Shown: piece after piece, positions 7,058 to 15,887 of the stretch
Layout: the number at the start of each line of letters is the position of its first letter
Position numbering within the stretch: the stretch's first letter is position 1
From: Belnapia moabensis DSM 16746
GTDB taxonomy: Bacteria > Pseudomonadota > Alphaproteobacteria > Acetobacterales > Acetobacteraceae
DNA length: 64,000 nt
NCBI RefSeq assembly: GCF_000745835.1
Contig: NZ_JQKB01000020.1
Location: forward strand, 29,503 to 93,502
Reading direction: 5' to 3'
The notes under the pieces: model-generated
Databases searched by the model: none
The model's input: the letters and a program-made list of their open reading frames with translations, nothing else
Told to the model about the DNA's origin: nothing
Position numbers and translations under genes: made by a program

Positions 7058-8263
7058 CTACACGTTGGCGCCCTCGATCACGCCGCCGAACCGCACCCAG
7101 GACTTGCCGTCCCAGCGCTGCAACTGCATGTGCCGGATCGGGTGGTAATTCGTCGGGCTGGTGGACACCTTCACGCCCGGCAGCAAGGTCCCGATCTCGA
7201 GCGGCGCGATGCTCGTCGCCTGCTTCATGATGTTCTCGCGGCTGAAGTCGCTGCCGCACTGCCGCAGCACCTGGATCATCGTGCTGCCAGCGCCGTAGCC
7301 ATAGGTATAGTTGTTGTCGCCCAGCTCCCCGTCCGGGATGTAGCGCCGCATGAAGTCGCGCCACTCGTTCATGCCCGGATCGTCCGCCCAGGCCGGGTCC
7401 GACTGGTCCTTCCGGTAGTCGGAGGTGATGAGGCCGATTCCCTTCTCCGCCCCCGCTGGCTGCATGACGATGGAGCCCGAGACCGAGACATTCGTCATGA
7501 ACATCATCGGCTTCCAGCCGATGTCGTAGACCTTGCGGATCGCCTGCGCCGCGAAGCGCGGGATGATGCCGCAGACCAGCGCATCGATGCCCGAGCCCTG
7601 CAGGGTGACGATCTGGCTGTCGATCGTCGCATCCGTCGCCTCGTGCGAGACGAGCTTCACCGCATCGAACCGCGCGCCCAGGACATCCTTGACGCCGTTG
7701 ACGTAGTCCTTTCCGAAGTCGTCGTTCTGGTAGATCACGCCGATCTTCGCCTGCGGCCGCTGCTCCAGGATGTACTTGGTGTAGATCTGCGCCTCGGTCC
7801 GGTAGCTCGGCTGCCAGCCGATCGTCCAGGGATACTCCTTCGGCTGCGCCCACTTGTCCGCGCCGGTGGCGAGGAAGAGGTGCGGCACCTTCCGCTGATT
7901 CACGTAGCGATGGATCGCGCTGTTGGTCGGCGTGCCGAGCTGGTTGAACAGGAACGCCACCTTGTCCTGTTCCACCAGCCGCCGGGTCTGCTCCAGCGTC
8001 CGCGGGGGCGCATAGCCGTCGTCATAGACGGTGAAGTTCACCTGCTTCCCTGCGATGCCCCCCTGGTCGTTCACCCGCTTGAACATCGCCGAGAGGCAGC
8101 GCGAGATGACGGAGTAGGAGGAGGCCGGCCCTGACAGCGCATTGGTGCTGCCGATGCGGATCTCGTTCGCCGTCACCCCCGGCGCCTCCTGCGCGGGCGC
8201 GAGATTGGGCAGCGCAAGCGCCGCGACGCCTCCGCTCAGCAAGGCACGGCGATGAAGGGTCAT
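7058..8263 (-). CDS. Branched-chain amino-acid type ABC substrate-binding protein, copy 3
   Basis: 401 residues, LivK/Peripla_BP_6 family. The signal peptide is LHRRALLSGGVAALALPNLAPAQ. It opens IRIGSTNALSGPASSYS, shares YDDGYAPPRTLEQTRRLVEQDKVAFLFNQLGTPTN with its paralogs, and ends in the same WDGKSWVRFGGVIEGANV-type tail. It lies 27 bases downstream of livM and is therefore the copy closest to the permease genes, probably the original partner. Copies 1 and 2 look like later tandem duplicates. The ligand is not identifiable. Confidence 0.85.
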   Translation of the reverse strand: MTLHRRALLSGGVAALALPNLAPAQEAPGVTANEIRIGSTNALSGPASSYSVISRCLSAMFKRVNDQGGIAGKQVNFTVYDDGYAPPRTLEQTRRLVEQDKVAFLFNQLGTPTNSAIHRYVNQRKVPHLFLATGADKWAQPKEYPWTIGWQPSYRTEAQIYTKYILEQRPQAKIGVIYQNDDFGKDYVNGVKDVLGARFDAVKLVSHEATDATIDSQIVTLQGSGIDALVCGIIPRFAAQAIRKVYDIGWKPMMFMTNVSVSGSIVMQPAGAEKGIGLITSDYRKDQSDPAWADDPGMNEWRDFMRRYIPDGELGDNNYTYGYGAGSTMIQVLRQCGSDFSRENIMKQATSIAPLEIGTLLPGVKVSTSPTNYHPIRHMQLQRWDGKSWVRFGGVIEGANV

Positions 8264-8290
8264 GCTGGTCGGTCTCCGGTGGTTGCGCCG

Positions 8291-9316
8291 TCAGCCCCGC
8301 CCACGCAGCCGCCCGGCAATGCGCCGCAGCAGCCCGGCGAAACCGTCCGGCAGGATGAAGAGGAAGGCGATGAGCAGGATGCCGTAGATCACGCCGGGCG
8401 CGGCCTTGGAGATCGCCTCGGCAATGTTCGGCACGAAGAGCACGAAGAGCCCGCCGAAGAGCGAGCCCAGGATCGAGGCGACGCCCCCCACCACCATGCC
8501 GACGAAGAGGGTGATGGACACCATCAGGCTGAAGCTGTCAGGCGCCACGAACTCGACCGCGACGGCCGAGAGCGACCCCGCGATCCCCGTCACGATGGCA
8601 CTGACGGCGAAGGCCCGCGTCTTCAAGGTCGCGGTGTCCATCCCCATCGCCTCGGCGGCCGTCTGATGGTCGCGCGTCGCCATCAGCGCCCGCCCGATGC
8701 GGCCGCGGATCAGGTTCCAGCACAGCAGGAAGCAGACTCCCGCGACGCCGACCGCGACGAAATACATCCACTGGTCCGGCGTCAGCGCCCCAGGCATCCA
8801 GGCGGGCGCGTCCGGCTTGACGAGGAACAGCCCCTGCACCCCCCCCGTCCAGTCCTCGATCGACTTGTGCTTGAGGATCTGCGGCACCGCCACGGCGAGC
8901 GAGAAGGTCGTCAGCGCCAGGTAGAGCCCGCCGAGCCTGAGGGCCGGAAAGCCGATCCCGTACCCCACCACCCCACAGACCGCGGCCGAGACCGGCAGCG
9001 TCGCCCAGAAGGACCAGTCGAGATGCGACATCAGGATCGCCGTCGCATAGGCGCCGAGCGCGAAGAAGGCGCCATGCCCGAGCGAGATCTGCCCGTTGAA
9101 GCCGGTCACCATGTTCAGCCCGAGCACCGCCAGCCCCATGATCACCGCCATGGTGAGCTGGAACAGCGGGAAGCTCTCCAGCACGAAGGCCGGCGCGATG
9201 GCGACGACGAGCCCGCCCAGCACCACCAGCGCCACCTGCCATGCTGGCATCCCCCGCCGCACCGGCACCGCCTGCGGGATGGTGCCGGGGATCGCCACAT
9301 TCTCGCTTGCGCTCAT
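8291..9316 (-). CDS. livM: High-affinity branched-chain amino-acid type ABC permease LivM
   Basis: 341 residues. The start is ATG 9316 (MSASENVAIPG), 5 bases after the livH stop; the frame is open further upstream but that part is low-complexity shadow. The protein has about ten membrane helices and the LivM core: GLNMVTGFNGQISLGHGAFFALGAYATAIL near residues 60-95 and the cytoplasmic EAA-like loop GRALMATRDHQTAAEAMGMDTATLKTRAFAVSA that contacts the ATPases. With LivH it forms the inner-membrane channel for ligands delivered by the three binding proteins encoded just downstream. Confidence 0.9.
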   Translation of the reverse strand: MSASENVAIPGTIPQAVPVRRGMPAWQVALVVLGGLVVAIAPAFVLESFPLFQLTMAVIMGLAVLGLNMVTGFNGQISLGHGAFFALGAYATAILMSHLDWSFWATLPVSAAVCGVVGYGIGFPALRLGGLYLALTTFSLAVAVPQILKHKSIEDWTGGVQGLFLVKPDAPAWMPGALTPDQWMYFVAVGVAGVCFLLCWNLIRGRIGRALMATRDHQTAAEAMGMDTATLKTRAFAVSAIVTGIAGSLSAVAVEFVAPDSFSLMVSITLFVGMVVGGVASILGSLFGGLFVLFVPNIAEAISKAAPGVIYGILLIAFLFILPDGFAGLLRRIAGRLRGRG

Positions 9317-9321
9317 GGCCT

Positions 9322-10194
9322 TTACACCCTGCTGGTGACGACGCGGCCAAGCAGGCCCGAGGGCCGCACGACCAGCACGCCGATGATGATCGCCAAGGCG
9401 ACGGTGAGCTTCAGCTCCGTGCCGACCACATAGGCTCCGGCCAGGTTCTCCAGCACGCCGACCGCGAAGCCGCCGATGACTGCGCCGAGCGGGTTGTCGA
9501 TGCCGCCGATCAACGCTCCGGCGAAGGCATAGAGCAGTATGCCCGTCATCATGCTCGGATCGAGGAAGACGACCGGCGCCACCATCATCCCCGCGACCGC
9601 ACCGATCGCCGCCGCCAGCCCCCACCCCAGCGCCAGCATCCAGCCGACGCGGATGCCGACCAGCCGCGCCGAGCGCGGGTTGTAGGCCGCCGCCCGCATC
9701 GCCAGCCCGAGCGAGGTATAGCGGAAGAAGAGGAAGACGAGGGTCAGCACCACCAGCGTCACCGCCGTGCTGCCCAGCTCATGCGCCGAGATCAGCCCGC
9801 CCATCAGCGGCCCGCTGCTGGTGAAGGGGCTTGGATAGACCTTGGTGGTGTAGCCGAAGATCCACCCCGTCATGTTGCCGACGATCAGCAGCAGCCCGAT
9901 GAAGACGCCGACATGCGTCAGCACCGGCGCATTCTGCACCGGCCGCATCAGCAGCCGCTCCACCAGCACGCCGATGAGGAAGGAGAGCATCACCGTCGCC
10001 GCGAAGGCGACCCAATAGGGGAAGCCCGCCTCCACCATCGACCAAGCGATGAAGGTGGAAAGCGTCGCCATCTCGCCTTGCGCGAAATTCACGTGATGCG
10101 TGGCCTGGTAGATCATCACCAGCGCCAGCGCCACCGAGGCATAGATGCCGCCCGTGGCGATGCCGGCGATGATCTGGTGCGCGAAGCCGTCCAT
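9322..10194 (-). CDS. livH: High-affinity branched-chain amino-acid type ABC permease LivH
   Basis: 290 residues, all-helical membrane protein. The N-terminus (IIAGIATGGIYASVALALVMIYQATHHVNFAQGEMATLSTF) is the highly conserved LivH opening, with the N-F-A-Q-G-E-M motif. The EAA loop is SLGLAMRAAAYNPRSARLVGI. It starts 4 bases after livF ends and ends 5 bases before livM, within a single minus-strand operon. It pairs with LivM to form the translocation path. Family members also carry urea or short amides, so transport of branched-chain amino acids is by homology only. Confidence 0.9.
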   Translation of the reverse strand: MDGFAHQIIAGIATGGIYASVALALVMIYQATHHVNFAQGEMATLSTFIAWSMVEAGFPYWVAFAATVMLSFLIGVLVERLLMRPVQNAPVLTHVGVFIGLLLIVGNMTGWIFGYTTKVYPSPFTSSGPLMGGLISAHELGSTAVTLVVLTLVFLFFRYTSLGLAMRAAAYNPRSARLVGIRVGWMLALGWGLAAAIGAVAGMMVAPVVFLDPSMMTGILLYAFAGALIGGIDNPLGAVIGGFAVGVLENLAGAYVVGTELKLTVALAIIIGVLVVRPSGLLGRVVTSRV

Positions 10195-10198
10195 GCTC

Positions 10199-10892
<694 letters not shown>

Positions 10893-10903
<11 letters not shown>

Positions 10904-11672
10904 GGGCCGCAGCCTCCGCCCCGAGATAGGCGCGGATCACCTCGGGGTCGGACCGCACCTCGGCCGGCGACCCATCCGCGATCTTCTTGCCGAAATCGAG
11001 CGCCACGACCTTGTCGGAGACCCGCATGACGAGATTCATGTGATGCTCGACGAGCAGGATACTCAGCTCGAAATTCCGCTTGATGTCGCGCAGCAGCTGC
11101 GCCAGCCCATCCACCTCGCCATGGTTCAGCCCGCCCGCCGGCTCATCCAGCAGCAGCAGCTTCGGCCTGCCGATCAGCGCCCGCGCCATCTCCACCCGCT
11201 TCTGCGTGCCGAAGGGCAGCGCCGCCACCGGCACATCCGCCACGGCCTCGAGGTCGAGCAGCGCCAGAAGCGAGCGCGCATGCTCTGCCGCCGCCGCTTC
11301 CTCGCGCCGCGCCGAGGGCAGCCTGAGCGCATTGGCGAGGAAGCCCGCATGCCCCTCGGCATGCGCACCCGCCAGCACATTCTCCCGCACCGTCATGCTG
11401 CGGAACAGCGCCAGGTTCTGGAAGGTCCGCCCCAGCCCGAGCGGCGCCATGCGATGCCGCGGCAGCCCCGTCGCCGCCTGCCCGGCGAAGCGTACCTGTC
11501 CCTCAGTCGGCTTGTAGATGCCGCTGATGACGTTGAAGAGCGTGGTCTTGCCCGCCCCGTTCGGGCCGATCAGCCCGCAGATCTGCCGCTCCTCCACATC
11601 GAAGGAGACGCCGGCCACCGCGGTGACGCCGCCGAAGCGCACCACCACGTTCCGCACCTCAAGCAGCGCCAT
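10893..11672 (-). CDS. livG: ABC transporter ATPase LivG
   Basis: 259 residues. Walker A is GPNGAGKT at residues 36-43, LGRTFQNLALFRSMTVRENV follows the Q-loop, the degenerate signature LPFGTQKRVEMARAL stands where LSGGQ would be, and LLLLDEPAGGLN is Walker B. The altered signature is normal for LivG. It is the promoter-proximal gene of the operon livG-F-H-M and the three binding proteins. The 243 bases upstream to the divergent MOSC gene should hold its promoter, but I see no clear -35/-10 pair. Confidence 0.92.
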
Positions 11673-11915
11673 CCGTCAACCGCCCCAATCCGGGCCGGAC
11701 TGCACAGGGCAACGCGACGGACCGTGGCGGTCAGTCATGCAAAGCCTCCCCCTTGTGGCGCCATGCCCGATTCCGGGTCCGCGCCTTCATTCTCCTGGAC
11801 GGTGGCATTTGAGCGGTCATTGCCGCCATCGCGCAAGCCACAAAAGGCGGCAGCCCCTGCCGCTTGAAGCATCGCGCCCGCCATGGGCACCATGCCGCAT
11901 CACGCGGAGCACGCC

Positions 11916-12401
11916 ATGTCCGTCACGCCCAGCTGGATCGGCCTCGTCGCCCATCTGCACATCACCGCCCGGGCCTTCCTGCCCATGCGCCCCATGGAGG
12001 CGATCGAGCTCGTCGCCGGCGAGGGCATCCTCGGCGACCGCTACCGCATCGGCACGGAGGCGGGCTTCTACTCCCCGAAGCCGGAAGCCGGCCGCCAGAT
12101 CACCCTGTTCGAGGAGGAGGCGCTGGAAGCCATCCGCCGCGACCACGGCATCGAGCTGCGGCCCGAGGAGCACCGCCGCAACGTGACCACGCGCGGCGTG
12201 CCGCTGACGCACCTGGTCGGCCGCCGCTTCCGCCTCGGCGAGTGCCTGCTGGAGGCGACGCGCCTCTCCACCCCCTGCCGCCATATCGAGGAGATCCTGG
12301 AGAAGCCGGTCCTCAAGCCGATGACCAATCGCTCCGGCCTCAACTGCCGCATCCTGGAAGGCGGCACAGTCCGCCTCGGCGACCCGATCCGTCCCGCCTA
12401 G
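11916..12401 (+). CDS. MOSC domain-containing protein
   Basis: About 161 residues from ATG 11916, which has CGGAG 8 bases upstream; ATG 11883 and 11892 in the same frame are alternatives. The conserved MOSC features are GDRYRIGTEAGFYS near the N-terminus, EHRRNVTTRGVPLTHLVGRRFRLG in the middle, and TRLSTPCRHIEEI, whose cysteine is the likely sulfur or molybdenum-cofactor contact. MOSC proteins (YiiM, MARC family) bind the molybdenum cofactor and reduce N-hydroxylated compounds or carry sulfur. It is a stand-alone domain, without the ferredoxin part seen in some relatives. It converges with the SH3 gene, with stops overlapping by 4 nt. Confidence 0.85.
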   Translation: MSVTPSWIGLVAHLHITARAFLPMRPMEAIELVAGEGILGDRYRIGTEAGFYSPKPEAGRQITLFEEEALEAIRRDHGIELRPEEHRRNVTTRGVPLTHLVGRRFRLGECLLEATRLSTPCRHIEEILEKPVLKPMTNRSGLNCRILEGGTVRLGDPIRPA

Positions 12402-13132
12402 TTCGCGCCAGACAGCAGGCTGGAATGCACCCAGCCCTGCGGCGCCGCATCCCCCACCTGCACCCAGCCGCCTGGCGCCCGGCCGAAGACGCGCAGGGCC
12501 GAGCCCTGCGGCACCACCCCCAGCACCTCGGACCCGCCGACCGGCGCCGCGCGCAGATTGGCATTGCTCCGCACCTGCACCGCGCCGCCCGCCTCGCTCA
12601 CCACGAGGCTCCCCGGCCCGCTGCCCTGCATGGCCACCGGCTGAGCCGCCGGCATGGGTGCCGCCGGCGCCGCATCGGGCGAAGGCGCCGGCCCCGTGGC
12701 CCGCGCCACCAGCGCCCCACCCTCACGGCAGAAGCGCTCCGCCGCACCGCTCATCTGCGGAAGGCCCGGCCCCTGCTCCAGCACCGTCGTATAGGCGAAG
12801 CTCCGTCCGTCCCGCTCCTGTGGCACGGAGCCGTCGCGCGGCAGCAGCACGCGCAGGATGAAATCCACCCCGCCCGCCTTGCCGCAGACCGCCCGCTCAT
12901 CCTCCGGGCCGAAGCGCACCACGCGGAGATCGGAGAAGGCAAGGTTCGGCGGGTTCCGCAGCCGCCGGCGAAGCGAATCCTCCGTCGCCCGGATCAGCAC
13001 CTGCTCCGGCGAGGCGGCCGCCACCTCCGGCGCCCGCTCCGCCGGCCCGACGGCCAGCGCCGCGAAGCCGATGCCCGCCGCCACGACCACGGCCATCGCC
13101 ACGCCCAATGCCCGCCACATACCCTGCCTCAT
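12398..13132 (-). CDS. Membrane-anchored SH3-domain protein
   Basis: 244 residues. The N-terminus has one hydrophobic segment at residues about 8-28 (ALGVAMAVVVAAGIGFAALAVG) that can act as a signal anchor. Residues 40-130 form a domain I do not recognise (EDSLRRRLRNPPNLAFSDLRVVRFGPEDERAVCGKAGGV...), with two or three cysteines. A Pro/Ala linker follows, then a C-terminal SH3_3 domain (VQVRSNANLRAAPVGGSEVLGVVPQGSALRVFGRAPGGWVQVGD). The likely location is periplasmic, with wall binding as the general role. It is the second SH3 protein in the window and is not closely similar to the first. Confidence 0.75.
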   Translation of the reverse strand: MRQGMWRALGVAMAVVVAAGIGFAALAVGPAERAPEVAAASPEQVLIRATEDSLRRRLRNPPNLAFSDLRVVRFGPEDERAVCGKAGGVDFILRVLLPRDGSVPQERDGRSFAYTTVLEQGPGLPQMSGAAERFCREGGALVARATGPAPSPDAAPAAPMPAAQPVAMQGSGPGSLVVSEAGGAVQVRSNANLRAAPVGGSEVLGVVPQGSALRVFGRAPGGWVQVGDAAPQGWVHSSLLSGAN

Positions 13133-13204
13133 CCACGAACCGGCGGCGCCATGCCGCCTCCTGGATAAGCGCGCAAACCGGTCATGGTTGCAGAGCCGGA
13201 AGCC

Positions 13205-13765
13205 TTACCAGAGCTCCTCACGCGCCAGTGCCGCCACGCGATGGAAGCCCGACAGCGCCTCGAAGCACCCCTGCCCCACCGCCGCCGGCTCGCTCAGCCG
13301 CGCCAGCACCAGGTAGAGCCGTCCCCGCCCCGTATTCCCCTGCGAGGCCGGGTAGTGCAGCTCCGCGCTCTGCGGCGCGCCGTACTGCGCGAGGCTCTCC
13401 TCCTTCAACGGCTTGCTGCCGATGCGCTTCGAATCGTACCACTGCCGCAGCGCATAGACCGCCCCATCCGCCGGATCCCGCCCGAAGGCGCCCGATGCCC
13501 CGCGGTCGAGCGGCGTATAGGAGGCCGAGACGTCATTCAGCCGGATGATGATGTCGAGCCCCGCCGGCACCCCGGCCGGGCGAAGATTGGCCCGCCACTC
13601 GAAGGCGCCTTTCACCGGCTCCCCGGCCTCCTTGAAGCTGTTCCGCGCACCCTTGAAGCGCTCGTCCGTGGCCAGCGCGCGGCGCCAGGTGTCGAACAGC
13701 GCCTGCACCTCGGCCCGGCTCTCGATCGCTTGCAGCCGCAGCAGCGGCGGGGTCGTGTCACTCAT
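13205..13765 (-). CDS. Conserved-looking hypothetical protein coupled to CoA-transferase
   Basis: 186 residues with no signal peptide and no membrane helix. I do not recognise the family. Its start overlaps the stop of the CaiB-type gene by 4 nt, so translation is coupled. It is soluble and mixed alpha/beta in appearance, with segments such as DIIIRLNDVSASYTPLDRGASGAFG and GRGRLYLVLARLSEPAAV. Codon use matches the neighbours. A role with the CoA-transferase is a guess from position only. Confidence 0.6.
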   Translation of the reverse strand: MSDTTPPLLRLQAIESRAEVQALFDTWRRALATDERFKGARNSFKEAGEPVKGAFEWRANLRPAGVPAGLDIIIRLNDVSASYTPLDRGASGAFGRDPADGAVYALRQWYDSKRIGSKPLKEESLAQYGAPQSAELHYPASQGNTGRGRLYLVLARLSEPAAVGQGCFEALSGFHRVAALAREELW

Positions 13766-14997
13766 TTGCGCCGCGCATCCACCAGAACGCCGGAGGCGCG
13801 CAGCGCCGCCAGCTCGGCCTCGGAATAACCATGGGCCGAAAGCACGCTGTCGGTGTGCTCGGCATAGCGCGGCGGCTCCGCCCGCGTGCCGCCCGGCGTG
13901 CGGGAGAGCTTGATCGGCGTCCCCACCCCCCGGTAGCCGCCAAGCTCCGTCACCATCTCGCGGTGCGCCGTATGCGCCGCCGCCATCGCCTCGTCGACAT
14001 GCAGCACCGGCCCGGCCGGCAGCCCGGCGGCCAACATCCGCCGCGTCAGCTCATGCCCGTCCTCATCGGCAAAGCGCCGCTCCAGCACCTCCGTCAGCGC
14101 CTCCCGGTTGACCACGCGGGCGCCGTTGGTAGCGAAGCGCTCGTCCTTCGCCAAATCCGGCAGGCCGAGGAAGTCGCAGAATTTGCGGAAGGCCGGGTCG
14201 TTGCCCGCCGCGATGAAGATCTCGCAGGTCCGCGTGCGGAACTTCGAATAGGGAACGAGGTTCGGGTGCGGATTGCCGGTCGCCCGCGGCCGCTTGCCAT
14301 TGAGGAAGTAGTTGGCCGCATGCGGATGCAACAGCGCCATGCCGCAGTCATGCAGCGTCATGTCCACATACTGCCCGAGCCCGCTCCGCGCCCGCTCCTG
14401 CAGCGCCATCAGGATGCCGATGGTGCTGAACAGGCCGGTGGCGATGTCGACGATCGGCGTGCCGAGCCGCGTCGGCCCGCTATCTTCGGTGCCGTTGATC
14501 GACATCAGCCCCGTCATCGCCTGCAGCACGGCGTCATAGCCGGGGAAGCCACCCAGCGGCCCCTCGCCGCCGAAGCCGGAAACCCGGCAGTGCACCAGGC
14601 CGGGGAAGCGCTGCTTCAGCACCGCCTCATAGCCGAGGCCCCATCTCTCCATGCTGCCCGGCTTGAAATTCTCGACCAGCACGTCGGCGCCCTCGAGCAG
14701 CCGCAGCAGCACCTCGCGCCCCTCCGGCTTGGAGAGATCGAGCCCCACCGAGCGCTTGTTGCGATTCACGCCGACGAAATAGCTGGCATCCCCGGCCTCG
14801 TTGAAGGGCGGGCCCCAGTCGCGCACCTCGTCGCCCTGCGGCGGCTCCAGCTTGATCACCTCGGCCCCATGGTCGGAGAGCACCATGGTGCAGTAGGGCC
14901 CGCCGAGCACCCGCGTCAGGTCGATCACCCTGAGCCCGGCCAGGGCCCCTTCGGATCGGGCGAGGCCCAGCCCCGCGGGTGGTGCGGCTTCCGTCAT
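13762..14997 (-). CDS. CaiB/BaiF family CoA-transferase (class III)
   Basis: 411 residues, typical for family III CoA-transferases. It opens with LAGLRVIDLTRVLGGPYCTMVLSDHGAEVIKLEPPQGDEVRDWGPPF, the family's first Rossmann-like strand. NKRSVGLDLSKPEGREVLLRLLEGADVLVENF follows. The catalytic aspartate is D184 in GTPIVDIATGLF. These enzymes move CoA between organic acids through an aspartyl-CoA thioester; the acid cannot be named from sequence. It is the first gene of a two-gene minus-strand unit with the hypothetical at 13205. Confidence 0.9.
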   Translation of the reverse strand: MTEAAPPAGLGLARSEGALAGLRVIDLTRVLGGPYCTMVLSDHGAEVIKLEPPQGDEVRDWGPPFNEAGDASYFVGVNRNKRSVGLDLSKPEGREVLLRLLEGADVLVENFKPGSMERWGLGYEAVLKQRFPGLVHCRVSGFGGEGPLGGFPGYDAVLQAMTGLMSINGTEDSGPTRLGTPIVDIATGLFSTIGILMALQERARSGLGQYVDMTLHDCGMALLHPHAANYFLNGKRPRATGNPHPNLVPYSKFRTRTCEIFIAAGNDPAFRKFCDFLGLPDLAKDERFATNGARVVNREALTEVLERRFADEDGHELTRRMLAAGLPAGPVLHVDEAMAAAHTAHREMVTELGGYRGVGTPIKLSRTPGGTRAEPPRYAEHTDSVLSAHGYSEAELAALRASGVLVDARRK

Positions 14998-15155
14998 CCC
15001 AGCATCATCCTTGCATCTCGCTCCCGGAAGCGTCTCCCCCGGCAGCGGCCCGGCGTCAACGCCTGCCCGCCCACCTCTGTAGACCGAAGCAGCCCGTGGT
15101 GCGAATTCGCCCGAAGCAGGGGCTTGTCGAACAGGCCATACGGGGCGATGCCAGC

Positions 15156-15737
15156 ATGATGTCCGCGCCCCTGACTCTCGAAGGTCCGCGCCTCCGCCTC
15201 CGCCCCTGGCGGGCCGAGGACCGCGCGCCGCTCGCCGCCATCAACGCCGACCCGGCGGTGATGCGCTATTTCCCCGCCCCAATGAGCCGGGCCGAGAGCG
15301 ACGCCTGGCTCGACCGCATCGAGGCGCATTTCGCCGAGCATGGCTGGGGCTTCTGGGCCGTGGAGCACAAATCGGCCCCGGGCCTGATCGGCGCCGTCGG
15401 TCTGCTGAGCATCCCCTGGCAGGCCGACTTCACCCCGGGCGTCGAGATCGGCTGGCGCATCGCCACCGCCCACCAGCGCCAGGGCTACGCCGAGGAGGCC
15501 GCGCGCCTCTCGCTCGCCGCCGGTTTCGGCCGCATCGGCCTCAGCGAGATCGTCGCCTTCACCGTGCCGGGCAATGCGCCCTCCTGGCTGCTGATGGCGA
15601 AGCTCGGCATGCGCCCGACCGGCACCTTCGAGCATCCCCGGCTAGCTGAGAATCATCCACTGCGCCTGCATCTGCTCTACAGAATGAGCCGCCAAGCCTG
15701 GATGAGCTCGACACGGCCGGAGCGGGCAACGGCATAA
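15156..15737 (+). CDS. GNAT family N-acetyltransferase, RimJ/RimL type
   Basis: 193 residues from ATG 15156 (a second ATG at 15159); the open frame upstream to 14979 does not look coding. It begins LTLEGPRLRLRPWRAEDRAPLAAINADPAVMRYFP, the standard start of the Acetyltransf_3 (RimJ/RimL-like) branch. Motif A around EIGWRIATAHQRQGYAEEAARLSLAAGF supplies the acetyl-CoA pyrophosphate loop (Q/R-x-x-G-x-A). NAPSWLLMAKLGMRPTGTFEHP is the usual end. The acetyl acceptor is unknown. It ends 6 bases before the tRNA-Arg 3' end on the other strand. Confidence 0.88.
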   Translation: MMSAPLTLEGPRLRLRPWRAEDRAPLAAINADPAVMRYFPAPMSRAESDAWLDRIEAHFAEHGWGFWAVEHKSAPGLIGAVGLLSIPWQADFTPGVEIGWRIATAHQRQGYAEEAARLSLAAGFGRIGLSEIVAFTVPGNAPSWLLMAKLGMRPTGTFEHPRLAENHPLRLHLLYRMSRQAWMSSTRPERATA

Positions 15738-15743
15738 GGAAAG

Positions 15744-15820
15744 TGGCGGACCCGATACGATTCGAACGTACGACCTTTGCCTTCGGAGGGCAACGCTCTA
15801 TCCAGCTGAGCTACGGGTCC
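15744..15820 (-). tRNA. tRNA-Arg, anticodon CCG, with encoded CCA
   Basis: The reverse complement folds as a full cloverleaf. The acceptor GGACCCG pairs with CGGGTCC, the D-arm is GCTC...GAGC, and the anticodon stem TTGCC/GGCAA encloses loop CTCCGAA (anticodon CCG at 15784-15786). The T-arm GTACG/CGTAT encloses TTCGAAT. The discriminator is G and CCA is encoded at 15744-15746. It reads CGG, a common arginine codon in this GC-rich genome. Confidence 0.95.
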
Positions 15821-15887
15821 AGCGCGCCCCTCCCTTAGCCCAGCCCGCCGCGGGAAGGAAGCCCCTATCCTCCGCCGCGCCAGGGCG

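Noticed and set aside
5305..7230. Open frame of 641 codons on the plus strand
   Set aside because: It is antisense to two clear binding-protein genes and repeats when they repeat; an artefact of codon bias.
15744..15820. tRNA-Arg as an integration site for a mobile element
   Set aside because: No integrase, no repeated tRNA 3' end and no change of composition around it.
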